A stretch of 64,000 bases of DNA from CAG-217 sp963642245 (GTDB lineage: Bacteria; Bacillota; Clostridia; Oscillospirales; Acutalibacteraceae). The notes under the pieces are model-generated. The model was not told the DNA's origin, searched no databases, and worked only from the letters and a program-made list of their open reading frames with translations. Location: positions 51,514 through 115,513 of the forward strand of contig CAVIFY010000001.1 of NCBI GenBank assembly GCA_963642245.1, read 5' to 3'. The translations under genes were made by a program, and so were the position numbers. Positions 1 through 6,952 of this stretch are shown piece after piece; the first letter of the stretch is position 1, and each line of letters begins with the position of its first letter.

Positions 1-810
1 GAGGCCACCTTGGTGATCAACGGCGACTGCTCCCTGACCAATACCCTAAAGCGGGAGAACACGGTGACCTACGGGGTCAGCGTGCCCCTGGACCAAACCT
101 CCGCCGTGCGGGACGGCACCCGCTGTATCCACTGCAAGCACCAGTTGGAATATGACTACTTTACCTATGCCCACCTGGGCAAGTACCGCTGTCCCGGCTG
201 CGGCTATTGCCGTGAGACCCCGGATTATAATGTGACGGATATTGTGGAGACCACCCCGGACAGCAGTACCGTTATGCTAAACGGCACCACACCGGTGAAG
301 ATCAACCTGGGCGGCGTGTACAATATCTATAACGGTATCGGCGCCTTGGCCGCTTTGGTGAGCCTGGGCATTGAACGGGAGACGGCGCTCCACGCGCTGG
401 AACGCTTTAGCGGCGCCTTTGGCCGAATGGAGAAGTTCGGCAATGTGCGGATGATTTTGGTAAAGAACCCGGCGGGCCTGACCCAAACCTGCAACTACAT
501 CAGCCAGTTTAAGGGCGACAAGACGGTGATCTTCTGCCTGAACGACAATGCGGCGGACGGTAGGGACATCAGCTGGATCTGGGACGCGGATATTCAGGCG
601 GACGGCAAGATCTACGCTGCCGGCAAGCGCAGCGGCGATATGGCCCTGCGGCTGAAATACAGCGGTATGGACGCGGAGATTACAGACGATGTGTTGCAAA
701 CGGTGCTCCGGTGCAAGGGCGATGTGTTTGTGGTGCCCACCTATACGGCAATGATGGCTATGCGGCCTAAGTTTGCGGAGCATTTCGGCAAGGAGGCGTT
801 TTGGAAATGA
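1..810 (+). CDS. murT: Lipid II isoglutaminyl synthase, MurT subunit (5' end outside window)
   Basis: This is the Mur-ligase-like subunit that, with GatD, amidates the alpha-carboxyl of D-Glu in lipid II using ATP and glutamine-derived ammonia. The frame is open from base 1, so the N-terminus with the ATP-binding P-loop lies upstream of the window; the in-frame TTG at base 10 is not a credible start. Visible are a four-cysteine zinc ribbon (CIHC ... CPGC), typical of MurT rather than other Mur ligases, then the C-terminal MurT domain with the conserved stretch LNDNAADGRDISWIWD. Translation is coupled to gatD: the stop overlaps the gatD ATG. Family assignment is firm. Confidence 0.93.
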   Translation, partial: EATLVINGDCSLTNTLKRENTVTYGVSVPLDQTSAVRDGTRCIHCKHQLEYDYFTYAHLGKYRCPGCGYCRETPDYNVTDIVETTPDSSTVMLNGTTPVKINLGGVYNIYNGIGALAALVSLGIERETALHALERFSGAFGRMEKFGNVRMILVKNPAGLTQTCNYISQFKGDKTVIFCLNDNAADGRDISWIWDADIQADGKIYAAGKRSGDMALRLKYSGMDAEITDDVLQTVLRCKGDVFVVPTYTAMMAMRPKFAEHFGKEAFWK

Positions 811-1547
811 GAATTGCGCATTTGTACCCGGACCTGCTGAACCTGTACGGTGATCGAGGCAATATTATGTGCCTGCAATATCGCTGTCGGCAGCGGGGGA
901 TCCAGGTGACGGTAGACGAGATCTCCGTAGGCGACCCCTTTGACCATACCAAGTACGATCTGCTGTTTATCGGCGGTGGCCAGGACTTTGAGCAGGAGGT
1001 GCTGCTGGAGGACCTGCACCGGGGCAAGGACGAGGAAATTCGCCGAGCGGTGGCGGACGGCACCGTGGTGCTGGCCATTTGCGGCGGCTACCAAATGCTG
1101 GGCAAGTATTACCAGACTTATACCGGCGAGCGGCTGGATTATATCGGCGCGGTGGACTTCTATACCGTAGGCGAAAAAGAGCGGCTCATCGGCAATTACG
1201 CCTTTGATACGGAATTCGGCCGGGTGATCGGGTTTGAGAACCACTCCGGGCGTACCTACCTGGGCAAGGGCGTGGCGCCCCTGGGCAAAATGGTGTCCGG
1301 CTACGGCAATAACGGCCAGGACGGCACCGAGGGCGTGCACTATAAAAACACATTCTGCACCTATTCTCACGGTCCGGTACTGCCCAAGAACCCGGCTTTG
1401 GCAGACAAGCTGATTGAGACGGCTATGCGCCGCCGGGACCCGGGCTTTACCCTGACCCCGCTTGACGACAGCGCCGAGGACTTTGCCCGCGATCAGGTGG
1501 AGCGGCTGTATATCCACCAGCAAAGCGGCAAAAAGCACAAAAAATAA
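807..1547 (+). CDS. gatD: Lipid II isoglutaminyl synthase, GatD glutamine amidotransferase subunit
   Basis: This class I glutamine amidotransferase supplies ammonia to MurT for lipid II amidation at the inner face of the membrane. The opening IAHLYPDLLNLYGDRGN is characteristic of GatD. The nucleophile sits in AICGGYQMLG (Cys about 92) and the catalytic His in YSHGPVLPKNP (about 188). I chose ATG 807, which overlaps the murT stop as ATGA and lies 10 bases after AGGAGG at 791-796; a TTG at 801 is the alternative. The length of 246 residues is normal. It is the last gene of the pair, followed directly by a hairpin terminator. Confidence 0.93.
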   Translation: MRIAHLYPDLLNLYGDRGNIMCLQYRCRQRGIQVTVDEISVGDPFDHTKYDLLFIGGGQDFEQEVLLEDLHRGKDEEIRRAVADGTVVLAICGGYQMLGKYYQTYTGERLDYIGAVDFYTVGEKERLIGNYAFDTEFGRVIGFENHSGRTYLGKGVAPLGKMVSGYGNNGQDGTEGVHYKNTFCTYSHGPVLPKNPALADKLIETAMRRRDPGFTLTPLDDSAEDFARDQVERLYIHQQSGKKHKK

Positions 1548-1554
1548 GCAGAAA

Positions 1555-1590
1555 TACCGCATTTGCTCCCGGGCAGGTGCGGCATTTTTG
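1555..1590 (+). terminator. Intrinsic terminator of murT-gatD
   Basis: A stem of about 12 bp (TACCGCATTTGC paired with GCAGGTGCGGCA, including G-U pairs) is followed by a run of five T. It lies a few bases after the gatD stop. Confidence 0.75.
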
Positions 1591-1629
1591 ATTTTGCCCG
1601 GCAAATGGCAGAAAATTTGAAAATTTTTC

Positions 1630-1658
1630 TTGCTTTTTTGCACCGGGCGTGCTATTAT
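1630..1658 (+). promoter_or_regulatory. Sigma-A-type promoter for rpsB-tsf
   Basis: The -35 TTGCTT (1630-1635) and -10 TATTAT (1653-1658) are separated by exactly 17 bases. It predicts a leader of about 140 nt before rpsB. Confidence 0.75.
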
Positions 1659-1718
1659 ATTACGGCATTCGTGTGGTATATATAAATTTATAAATATATG
1701 CAATGCACGGAATACGCA

Positions 1719-1774
1719 CACCGCTGCGGTCTGCCCCTGGTGCTATGTACGGGGCGTTGCCATGCCGCACGGTG
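1719..1774 (+). promoter_or_regulatory. Structured 5' leader of rpsB (possible S2 autoregulatory RNA)
   Basis: An outer stem pairs CACCG-C-TGCGG (1719-1729, one bulge) with CCGCACGGTG (1765-1774) and encloses an inner stem GCCCC (1733-1737) with GGGGC (1751-1755). The fold ends 12 bases before the ribosome site AAAGGAGG at 1787-1794. Ribosomal protein leaders upstream of rpsB are known in several bacteria; that this one binds S2 is inference. Confidence 0.4.
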
Positions 1775-1804
1775 GAGGATCAACCTAAAGGAGGAACTTA
1801 AATT

Positions 1805-2587
1805 ATGGCAAATGTAGTTTCTATGAAGCAGCTGCTGGAAGCAGGCGTGCACTTCGGTCACCAGACCAGAAGATGGAACCCCAAAATGGCGGAGTATATC
1901 TTCACCGAGCGTAACGGTATCTACATTATTGACTTGCAGAAGACCGTGAAGAAGCTGGACGAGGCTTACAAGTTCGTTCACGATGTGGCTGCCGATGGCG
2001 GCGAGATCATCTTCGTAGGCACCAAAAAGCAGGCCCAGGAGTCCATTAAGGAAGAGGCTGAGCGCTGCGGTATGCCTTATGTAAACGCACGCTGGCTGGG
2101 CGGTATGCTCACCAACTTTAAGACCATTCGCGGCCGTGTGGCTCGTCTGGCACAGCTGAAGGCTATGGCTGAGGATGGCACCTTTGATATGCTGCCCAAG
2201 AAGGAAGTAGCCGGTCTGGAGCTGGAGATCGAAAAGCTGGAGAAGTACCTGGGCGGTATCACCGAGATGAAGAAGATCCCGCAGGCTATGTTCATCGTTG
2301 ACCCCCGCAAGGAGCGCATCGCTGTATCTGAGGCCATCAAGCTGGGCCTGCCCATCGTGGCTATCGTTGATACCAACTGCGATCCTGACGAGATCGACTA
2401 TGTGATCCCCGGCAACGACGACGCTATCCGTGCGGTTAAGCTGATCGCCGGTGCAATGGCTAACGCTGTGATCGAGGGCCGTGACGGTAAGGACACTGCC
2501 GACGAGGCTGCCGAGGCTCCCGCTGCCGAGAAGAAGCCGGCAAAGAAGCCCGCAAAGAAAGCTGACAAGGCTGACAAAGCAGAGTAA
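1805..2587 (+). CDS. rpsB: 30S ribosomal protein S2
   Basis: S2 is a small-subunit protein assembled late, near the head-body junction. The sequence opens with VVSMKQLLEAGVHFGHQTRRWNPKM, the family signature, and carries FVGTKKQAQESI and ARWLGGMLTNF. The 260-residue protein is slightly long because of a Lys/Ala-rich acidic-basic tail after about residue 230. ATG 1805 follows a strong AAAGGAGG. Codon use shifts to the biased set of highly expressed genes. It is co-transcribed with tsf 43 bases downstream, the usual bacterial pairing. Confidence 0.98.
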   Translation: MANVVSMKQLLEAGVHFGHQTRRWNPKMAEYIFTERNGIYIIDLQKTVKKLDEAYKFVHDVAADGGEIIFVGTKKQAQESIKEEAERCGMPYVNARWLGGMLTNFKTIRGRVARLAQLKAMAEDGTFDMLPKKEVAGLELEIEKLEKYLGGITEMKKIPQAMFIVDPRKERIAVSEAIKLGLPIVAIVDTNCDPDEIDYVIPGNDDAIRAVKLIAGAMANAVIEGRDGKDTADEAAEAPAAEKKPAKKPAKKADKADKAE

Positions 2588-2630
2588 TTCTGCCGATAGA
2601 TTTTAGACTGAATTCAAGGAGGAACACACA

Positions 2631-3566
2631 ATGGCATTTACCGCTATGGATGTTAAGGCGCTGCGTGAAAAGACCGGCGTTGGTATGATGGAATGCAAAA
2701 AGGCATTGACCGAAGCAGACGGCGACATGGATAAGGCAATCGACTTCCTGCGTGAGCGGGGTCTGGCTGCTGCCGAGAAGAAGTCCGCCCGTATCGCTGC
2801 CGAGGGCGTTGTGTACACTTATTATGACGAGGCTGCCAAGAAGGCTGTCACCGTTGAGGTCAACTCTGAGACCGACTTTGTTGCCAAGAACGACAAGTTC
2901 ATGGACTTTGTTAAGGGCGTGGCTCGCACCATTATTGCTACCGCTCCCGCTGATGTGGAGGCGCTGTGCGCTACCGCTTATGACGGCACCGATCGCACCG
3001 TGACCGAGACGCTGAACGACCTGATCCTGGCTATCGGTGAGAACATGAAGATCCGTCGCTTTGAGGTGATGGACGGCGTTGTGGCTACCTACATTCACGC
3101 CGGCGGTTCCGTAGGCGTTATGGTTGGCTTTGATGTGGCTGACGAGAGCAAGGCCGCTACCGACGAGTTCAAGGTAATGGGTAAGGATGTGGCTATGCAG
3201 ATCGCCGCTATGAGCCCCTCTTATCTGGATGAGGCGTCCGTTCCCGCTGAGGTGATCGAGCACGAGAAGGGTATTCTTTCCGCACAGCTGAAAGAGGATC
3301 CCAAGATGGCTAACAAGCCGGAGCAGGTGCTGGAGAAGATCGCTGCCGGTAAGCTGGGCAAGTTCTACAAGGAGAACTGCCTGGTAGACCAGGAGTTCGT
3401 AAAGGCCGAGAACCACGAGAATGTACAGACCTACATCAACAATGTGGCTAAGGCGCTGGGCACGGAGATCAAGTGCACCGGTTTCGTGCGTATGATGAAG
3501 GGCGAGGGCCTGGAAAAGCGCGAGGAGAACTTCGCTGAGGAAATCGCAAAGCAGATCAACGGCTAA
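2631..3566 (+). CDS. tsf: Translation elongation factor Ts
   Basis: EF-Ts is the guanine nucleotide exchange factor for EF-Tu. The N-terminal UBA-like segment contains VKALREKTGVGMMECKKAL and the core contains NSETDFVAKND, both hallmark motifs. The length of 311 residues is normal. An AAGGAGG sits just upstream of ATG 2631. It is the second gene of the rpsB operon and ends at a strong hairpin terminator. Confidence 0.98.
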   Translation: MAFTAMDVKALREKTGVGMMECKKALTEADGDMDKAIDFLRERGLAAAEKKSARIAAEGVVYTYYDEAAKKAVTVEVNSETDFVAKNDKFMDFVKGVARTIIATAPADVEALCATAYDGTDRTVTETLNDLILAIGENMKIRRFEVMDGVVATYIHAGGSVGVMVGFDVADESKAATDEFKVMGKDVAMQIAAMSPSYLDEASVPAEVIEHEKGILSAQLKEDPKMANKPEQVLEKIAAGKLGKFYKENCLVDQEFVKAENHENVQTYINNVAKALGTEIKCTGFVRMMKGEGLEKREENFAEEIAKQING

Positions 3567-3600
3567 TCGAAATTTCAAATAAAATTTCATAACCGATCAC

Positions 3601-3640
3601 AACCCGTTAAAACGCACTGTTTTAGCGGGTTTATTTTTTA
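3601..3640 (+). terminator. Intrinsic terminator after tsf
   Basis: A 13-bp stem, AACCCGTTAAAAC with GTTTTAGCGGGTT (one G-U pair), has a five-base loop and a T-rich tail. It marks the left edge of the AT-rich islet. Confidence 0.85.
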
Positions 3641-3792
3641 TATTTTCTATTACGAATATCGGTGATTTGCACCAAATTTCGTATTACTTCTTTATGAAGT
3701 GCACCTTAGGGAACCGCTCTTTTTGTTAAAACCATTGTCTCATTTTACTTTGATGTGCTTGACGAATTAATCGGAAAGGGTTATGATGATGA

Positions 3793-4420
3793 GGAAAAGG
3801 CACAGCGGAGAATTTATATTATCCGTCAGGTTCCGTAAACGATGCTTACGGCAATACAACCAAGTCAAACAACACCCTGAACAATCCGTATCAGTTTTTG
3901 AAAGTGCATATGATGCAGGCAAAATCACGGGTGATATGATAAGTGTATTTGTATCAATGTTTGAAATAGTACAAGGTATAACCGAACTTGGTGGAAGTAT
4001 TGCTATTACAACGGCTGGTGTAGCTGCAACAGCAACAGGCCCGGTGCTCTTGTGGGAGTGCCTGCTAGTGTGGTATCTGTAGAAGGTGTTGCAGTTGGTA
4101 CTGCCACAGCTACTCTCGGTGCTACTGCTATGCTAAGCAGTCTGCAAAATCTGTATGATGATCTGCAGAATTATAATAGTAGTAGAAAAACTGATCCAAG
4201 TAAAAGTGAAAGTCCCATTTGGAAAAGTTTTGATAATGTCAAAGGTTCAGATCGCAAAACAAGTGGAACTGGTAAAAACAAACGATATTATGAATGAGAC
4301 AATACTCATAACGATATTGAAGTTTATGATAAAAATGGTAAACATTTAGGTTCTATGGATCCAACTACTGGTGAAATGTATAAACCTGTAGTCCCTGGAA
4401 GAACTATTACAATTAATTAA
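3793..4420 (+). pseudogene. Remnant of an RHS-like polymorphic toxin with a colicin E3-type rRNase C-terminus
   Basis: Three successive frames spell parts of one toxin. Frame 1 (to about 3897) gives DAYGNTTK ... NPYQF, like RHS repeat-core text. Frame 0 (about 3897-4050) and frame 2 (from 4052) give the small, Gly/Ala/Val-rich helices (GDMISVFVSMFEIVQGITEL ... GATAMLSSLQNLYDDL) typical of pre-toxin regions. Frame 2 then ends in a domain matching the colicin E3 16S rRNase: KRYYE-stop-DNTHNDIE, HLGSMDPTTG and PGRTI. By alignment from memory, E3 catalytic Asp510, His513, Glu517 and Arg545 are all kept. Lesions: one-base losses near 3897 and 4050, and TGA at 4295-4297 where E3 has Trp. It is AT-rich, unlike its neighbours, so probably acquired. 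Family call is good; the exact upstream boundary is uncertain. Confidence 0.75.
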
Positions 4421-4431
4421 TCGGAGATGCT

Positions 4432-4722
4432 ATGATGTGTTGTGAAATGATGGAATATTTTCTAAATAATAATGAATCAAACAAAATCATTCAATATTCC
4501 GATAGATTTGATGAATATGGAATCGTTGTTCATGATGGAGGAAATTCTTCAATCATAATAAATTATTGTCCTTGGTGTGGTAAAGAATTGCCAAAGTCCA
4601 AACGAGATAAATGGTTTGATGCATTAGAAAAACTTGGTTTTATAAATCCATTAGAAGAAGATATCCCAATAGAGTTTAAAAGTAATCTTTGGTGGAATAA
4701 AAATGATATTAGGGATAATTAA
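4432..4722 (+). CDS. Small cysteine-containing protein (DUF6980-like), candidate immunity protein
   Basis: An intact 96-residue ORF starts 11 bases after the toxin remnant's stop, with GGAGA upstream of ATG 4432. Visible are an N-terminal CCEMMEY, a central acidic loop with DEYGIVVHDGG, a CPWCG knuckle followed by LPKSKRDKWFDALEKLG, and a terminal SNLWW. I recall this pattern from the small DUF6980-type family, with moderate certainty. Position right after an E3-type toxin and the shared AT-rich composition suggest it neutralises that toxin. This is inference from context; it has no resemblance I can see to the colicin E3 immunity protein. Confidence 0.65.
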   Translation: MMCCEMMEYFLNNNESNKIIQYSDRFDEYGIVVHDGGNSSIIINYCPWCGKELPKSKRDKWFDALEKLGFINPLEEDIPIEFKSNLWWNKNDIRDN

Positions 4723-4742
4723 TTGCTATAGTTAAAAAATAG

Positions 4743-4769
4743 AGCAGAGTGGTAACCACTCTGCTTTTA
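4743..4769 (+). terminator. Terminator after the candidate immunity gene
   Basis: A perfect 10-bp stem AGCAGAGTGG / CCACTCTGCT with a TAA loop is followed by TTTTAC. It closes the toxin islet. Confidence 0.8.
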
Positions 4770-4780
4770 CTTTAAGAATC

Positions 4781-4813
4781 AAAAGCGCCCGGTTTGCACC
4801 GAGCGCTTTTTTG
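4781..4813. terminator. Bidirectional terminator between convergent genes
   Basis: AAAAGCGC-CCGGT pairs with ACCG-A-GCGCTTTT, giving a T-run on either strand. It can stop the islet transcript and the minus-strand gene ending at 4827. Confidence 0.7.
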
Positions 4814-4826
4814 TTCTATTCTTGTC

Positions 4827-5180
4827 TTATTCCTCTACAATAAAGGGATTGGAAGAGAAGCCCATGATGATGTGGGTCAGGCCGGAGAAGAACAGGTTGA
4901 GAATACCCATGCCTACGCCAAAACCGTAGCACTTGGCCGTTTTAATGGACAGCTTGATGAGAAAGATAATGTCCGCAATAGGTACGATGATCCAAAAGCC
5001 CTTGTACCATTTGCCGCCGGTGACTGCGTCTACCAGTACAAAGAAGTTGAACACGGGAATAATGGCCAGAATGGCAGGCTTGCCGGCTTTCTTAAACATT
5101 TTCAGGTTGCCGATGATCAGCAGAATGTACCAAATGGCGGACATAACGCCGATCAAGATGGTGGGATTTGCAGTGTTCAT
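4827..5180 (-). CDS. DUF5684-type small membrane protein
   Basis: This 117-residue protein has about four hydrophobic segments. The middle matches the DUF5684 pattern: KKAGKPAILAIIPVFNFFVLV, a Trp-rich turn (GGKWYKGFWIIVPIADIIFLI), then a final stretch with KCYGFGVGMGILNLFF. Function of the family is unknown to me. The ORF is open upstream, but the ATG at 5180 is preceded by AGGAGG on the minus strand and removes a non-hydrophobic extension, so I start there. It is transcribed alone, convergent with the toxin islet. Confidence 0.75.
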   Translation of the reverse strand: MNTANPTILIGVMSAIWYILLIIGNLKMFKKAGKPAILAIIPVFNFFVLVDAVTGGKWYKGFWIIVPIADIIFLIKLSIKTAKCYGFGVGMGILNLFFSGLTHIIMGFSSNPFIVEE

Positions 5181-5361
5181 TGTAATATGCCTCCTAAAAC
5201 TTTTCGATTTATGATACAAGATTATTTGCACGGTGTCAATGCGGTTTTTATACAAATTTTGCCAAATGTTCTAAAATTGCCCGCCACGCATAATCGGGGG
5301 CAAAAGTCAAGACTTGTACTTTCTGCCGATTTATGGTATGTAGTATAATGAGGTGATTTTT

Positions 5362-6228
5362 GTGTTTTTTGAGAAAGAAAGTCAGACCGCAGGTATGTGC
5401 GCCTTTTTGCGTGCCCACCATCTGCGCACCAATTCGTTTTCCGTCTTTGACGACCCGATGTGTCGGGCGTTGCCCGGGGAGCTGTACGATCAGGTGTATG
5501 GCGCCATTGCAAAAGGGCAGTCCTTTTTTGGCGGAGAAAAGGGGAGCACGGACGCAGTGATCAACGCCTGCCTGGCAGGGGAAGTGGTGGCGCGCACAGC
5601 GTTCCAACAGAACCGTTTGCACACCGCCGTGGGGCTGGGTGCGCGGCAGGTGGTGCAGCTGGGCGCCGGGCTGGATTTTACCGGCTACGGTCAAGGCAGT
5701 TTGCCCCGCCCGGTGTGTATTTTTGAGGTGGATAGCGCCCCGGTGCTGGCACAAAAGACGGCGCTGCTGGCGCAAATGCCAACGGCGTACCCAAGGGTGC
5801 CGGTGGTAGGCGACTTGGGGGGCGAGGACTGGGCAAATCGGCTGGTGGGTGCCGGTTTTTGCCCCTGGAAACAGGCGTATATCGCCATGCTTGGACTGAC
5901 CCAATATTTGGACGCTGTGACCTTTGACCGGCTGGTACGGTATATATCTTTACTGGCGGCACCGGGCAGCACGCTGGTACTGGACTGGGATCGCCCTGCT
6001 GCAAAGACCCGGGCGCTGGCAGCGGCCGCAGGTGCACCGATGGGGCAGGCAGTGGACTTGTCCCAAGTGATCGAGAGCCTGCGCCGCCACGGCTTTTTGA
6101 TCTACGAGCAAATGGGACCACAGGAGATCCAACGCACCTACTTGCAGCGGTATAATCAGATTTACCCGGAAAAGCCCTTGGGCTTGCCCGGCACGACGGA
6201 ATTTATCTTGGCGGTGCGGCGGGCGTAA
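5362..6228 (+). CDS. Class I SAM-dependent methyltransferase, leucine carboxyl methyltransferase-like
   Basis: The protein (288 residues) resembles the LCMT/PPM1-like bacterial methyltransferases. It has the family-specific RTAFQQNRL just before the glycine-rich SAM loop VVQLGAGLDF, an acidic residue ending strand 2 (CIFEVD), and AYIAMLGLTQYLD after the core. Substrate cannot be read from the sequence; bacterial members often modify small molecules or natural products. GTG 5362 is preferred over GTG 5353 because GAGG at 5350-5353 sits 8 bases before it. No obvious partner gene lies next to it. Confidence 0.75.
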   Translation: MFFEKESQTAGMCAFLRAHHLRTNSFSVFDDPMCRALPGELYDQVYGAIAKGQSFFGGEKGSTDAVINACLAGEVVARTAFQQNRLHTAVGLGARQVVQLGAGLDFTGYGQGSLPRPVCIFEVDSAPVLAQKTALLAQMPTAYPRVPVVGDLGGEDWANRLVGAGFCPWKQAYIAMLGLTQYLDAVTFDRLVRYISLLAAPGSTLVLDWDRPAAKTRALAAAAGAPMGQAVDLSQVIESLRRHGFLIYEQMGPQEIQRTYLQRYNQIYPEKPLGLPGTTEFILAVRRA

Positions 6229-6231
6229 CGG

Positions 6232-6260
6232 TTGCAACCGGCGGTAAAATATGGTAAAGT
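6232..6260 (+). promoter_or_regulatory. Promoter for the SGNH hydrolase and MBL-protein genes
   Basis: TTGCAA (6232-6237), 17-base spacer, TAAAGT (6255-6260). It starts within ten bases of the methyltransferase stop. Confidence 0.6.
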
Positions 6261-6288
6261 AGAAATATATAATATTTTGGAGGCGCCT

Positions 6289-6924
6289 ATGATCCGCATA
6301 GATAACCACAGCCGGGTGCTGTTTTTAGGGGACAGCATTACGGACATTAAATTTAATCGCCGCTTTGCCCGCCAGCTGAAAGGGCCGCGCATTTATGCCT
6401 TGCAGGTGGGCAAGACCATTCAGCGCCGCTGCCCCGGGGCACAGGTGTTTTACCGTGGCGTGGCCAGTGATCGGGCCTACCTGGTCTATGATCGGCTGAC
6501 CCGGGACTGTATTGACTTAAAGCCCAATGTGGTGATCTTCCTGATCGGCGTGAATGACGCTTGGGAGCAGTATGTGCCGGAGCAGTACCCGCCCTTGCGG
6601 CGGCCCTTGCAGCCCCATTTGGATGAGATCTATCGCCGCCTGCACGCAGAGCTGGATGATGTGCAAATTCTCTATTTATCGCCGTTTTTGATCGACACTA
6701 TGCCGGAGAAGTACCCCTTTCACCGGGTGCTGGACGATTTTAAGGCGCAGTTGGATCGCACGGCTTTGGCAAACGGTGCCCAGGTGCTGGATCTGCAACA
6801 AATGTTCAACGCCGCCCAGCAGCAGTACCCGCCGAAAATGCTGTCCACCGACGGCGTGCACCCCACCAATCTGGGGCACCGACTGATGGCGGACGCAGTG
6901 CTGGAGCAGTTGTCCTTCGGATAA
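6289..6924 (+). CDS. SGNH/GDSL-family hydrolase
   Basis: This 211-residue esterase-like protein shows all the family blocks: FLGDSITD with the nucleophilic Ser (block I), GVASDRA (block II Gly), IGVNDAWEQY (block III Asn) and DGVHPTNLGH with the catalytic Asp and His (block V). There is no signal peptide, so a cytoplasmic deacylase is likely; the substrate is unknown. ATG 6289 lies 5 bases after GGAGG. The next gene begins 28 bases downstream with no terminator between, so they probably share a transcript. Confidence 0.85.
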   Translation: MIRIDNHSRVLFLGDSITDIKFNRRFARQLKGPRIYALQVGKTIQRRCPGAQVFYRGVASDRAYLVYDRLTRDCIDLKPNVVIFLIGVNDAWEQYVPEQYPPLRRPLQPHLDEIYRRLHAELDDVQILYLSPFLIDTMPEKYPFHRVLDDFKAQLDRTALANGAQVLDLQQMFNAAQQQYPPKMLSTDGVHPTNLGHRLMADAVLEQLSFG

Positions 6925-6952
6925 AATCTATAAAAAGAAAGAGGAAAAAACA

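Noticed and set aside
2460..3590. Long minus-strand ORFs opposite rpsB-tsf and many other genes
   Set aside because: They mirror GC-rich coding regions, have low-complexity His/Leu/Gln-rich text, no ribosome sites and no recognisable domains.
4040..4056. Programmed -1 frameshift joining the two toxin halves
   Set aside because: No heptameric slippery sequence is present, and a second frame break near 3897 plus the TGA at 4295 fit decay better.
4052..4297. The 81-codon ORF as an independent small protein
   Set aside because: Its text continues the toxin pre-domain of the preceding frame and continues past its TGA into the E3-type domain; it is one piece of a broken gene.
4295..4297. TGA read as Trp genome-wide
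   Set aside because: Many intact genes here end at TGA (murT, dxr, hisZG, relA), so TGA is a normal stop in this organism.
5344..5349. Perfect TATAAT just before the LCMT-like methyltransferase gene
   Set aside because: It lies 13-18 bases before GTG 5362, so transcription from it would begin after the ribosome site, and there is no -35 element 16-18 bases upstream.
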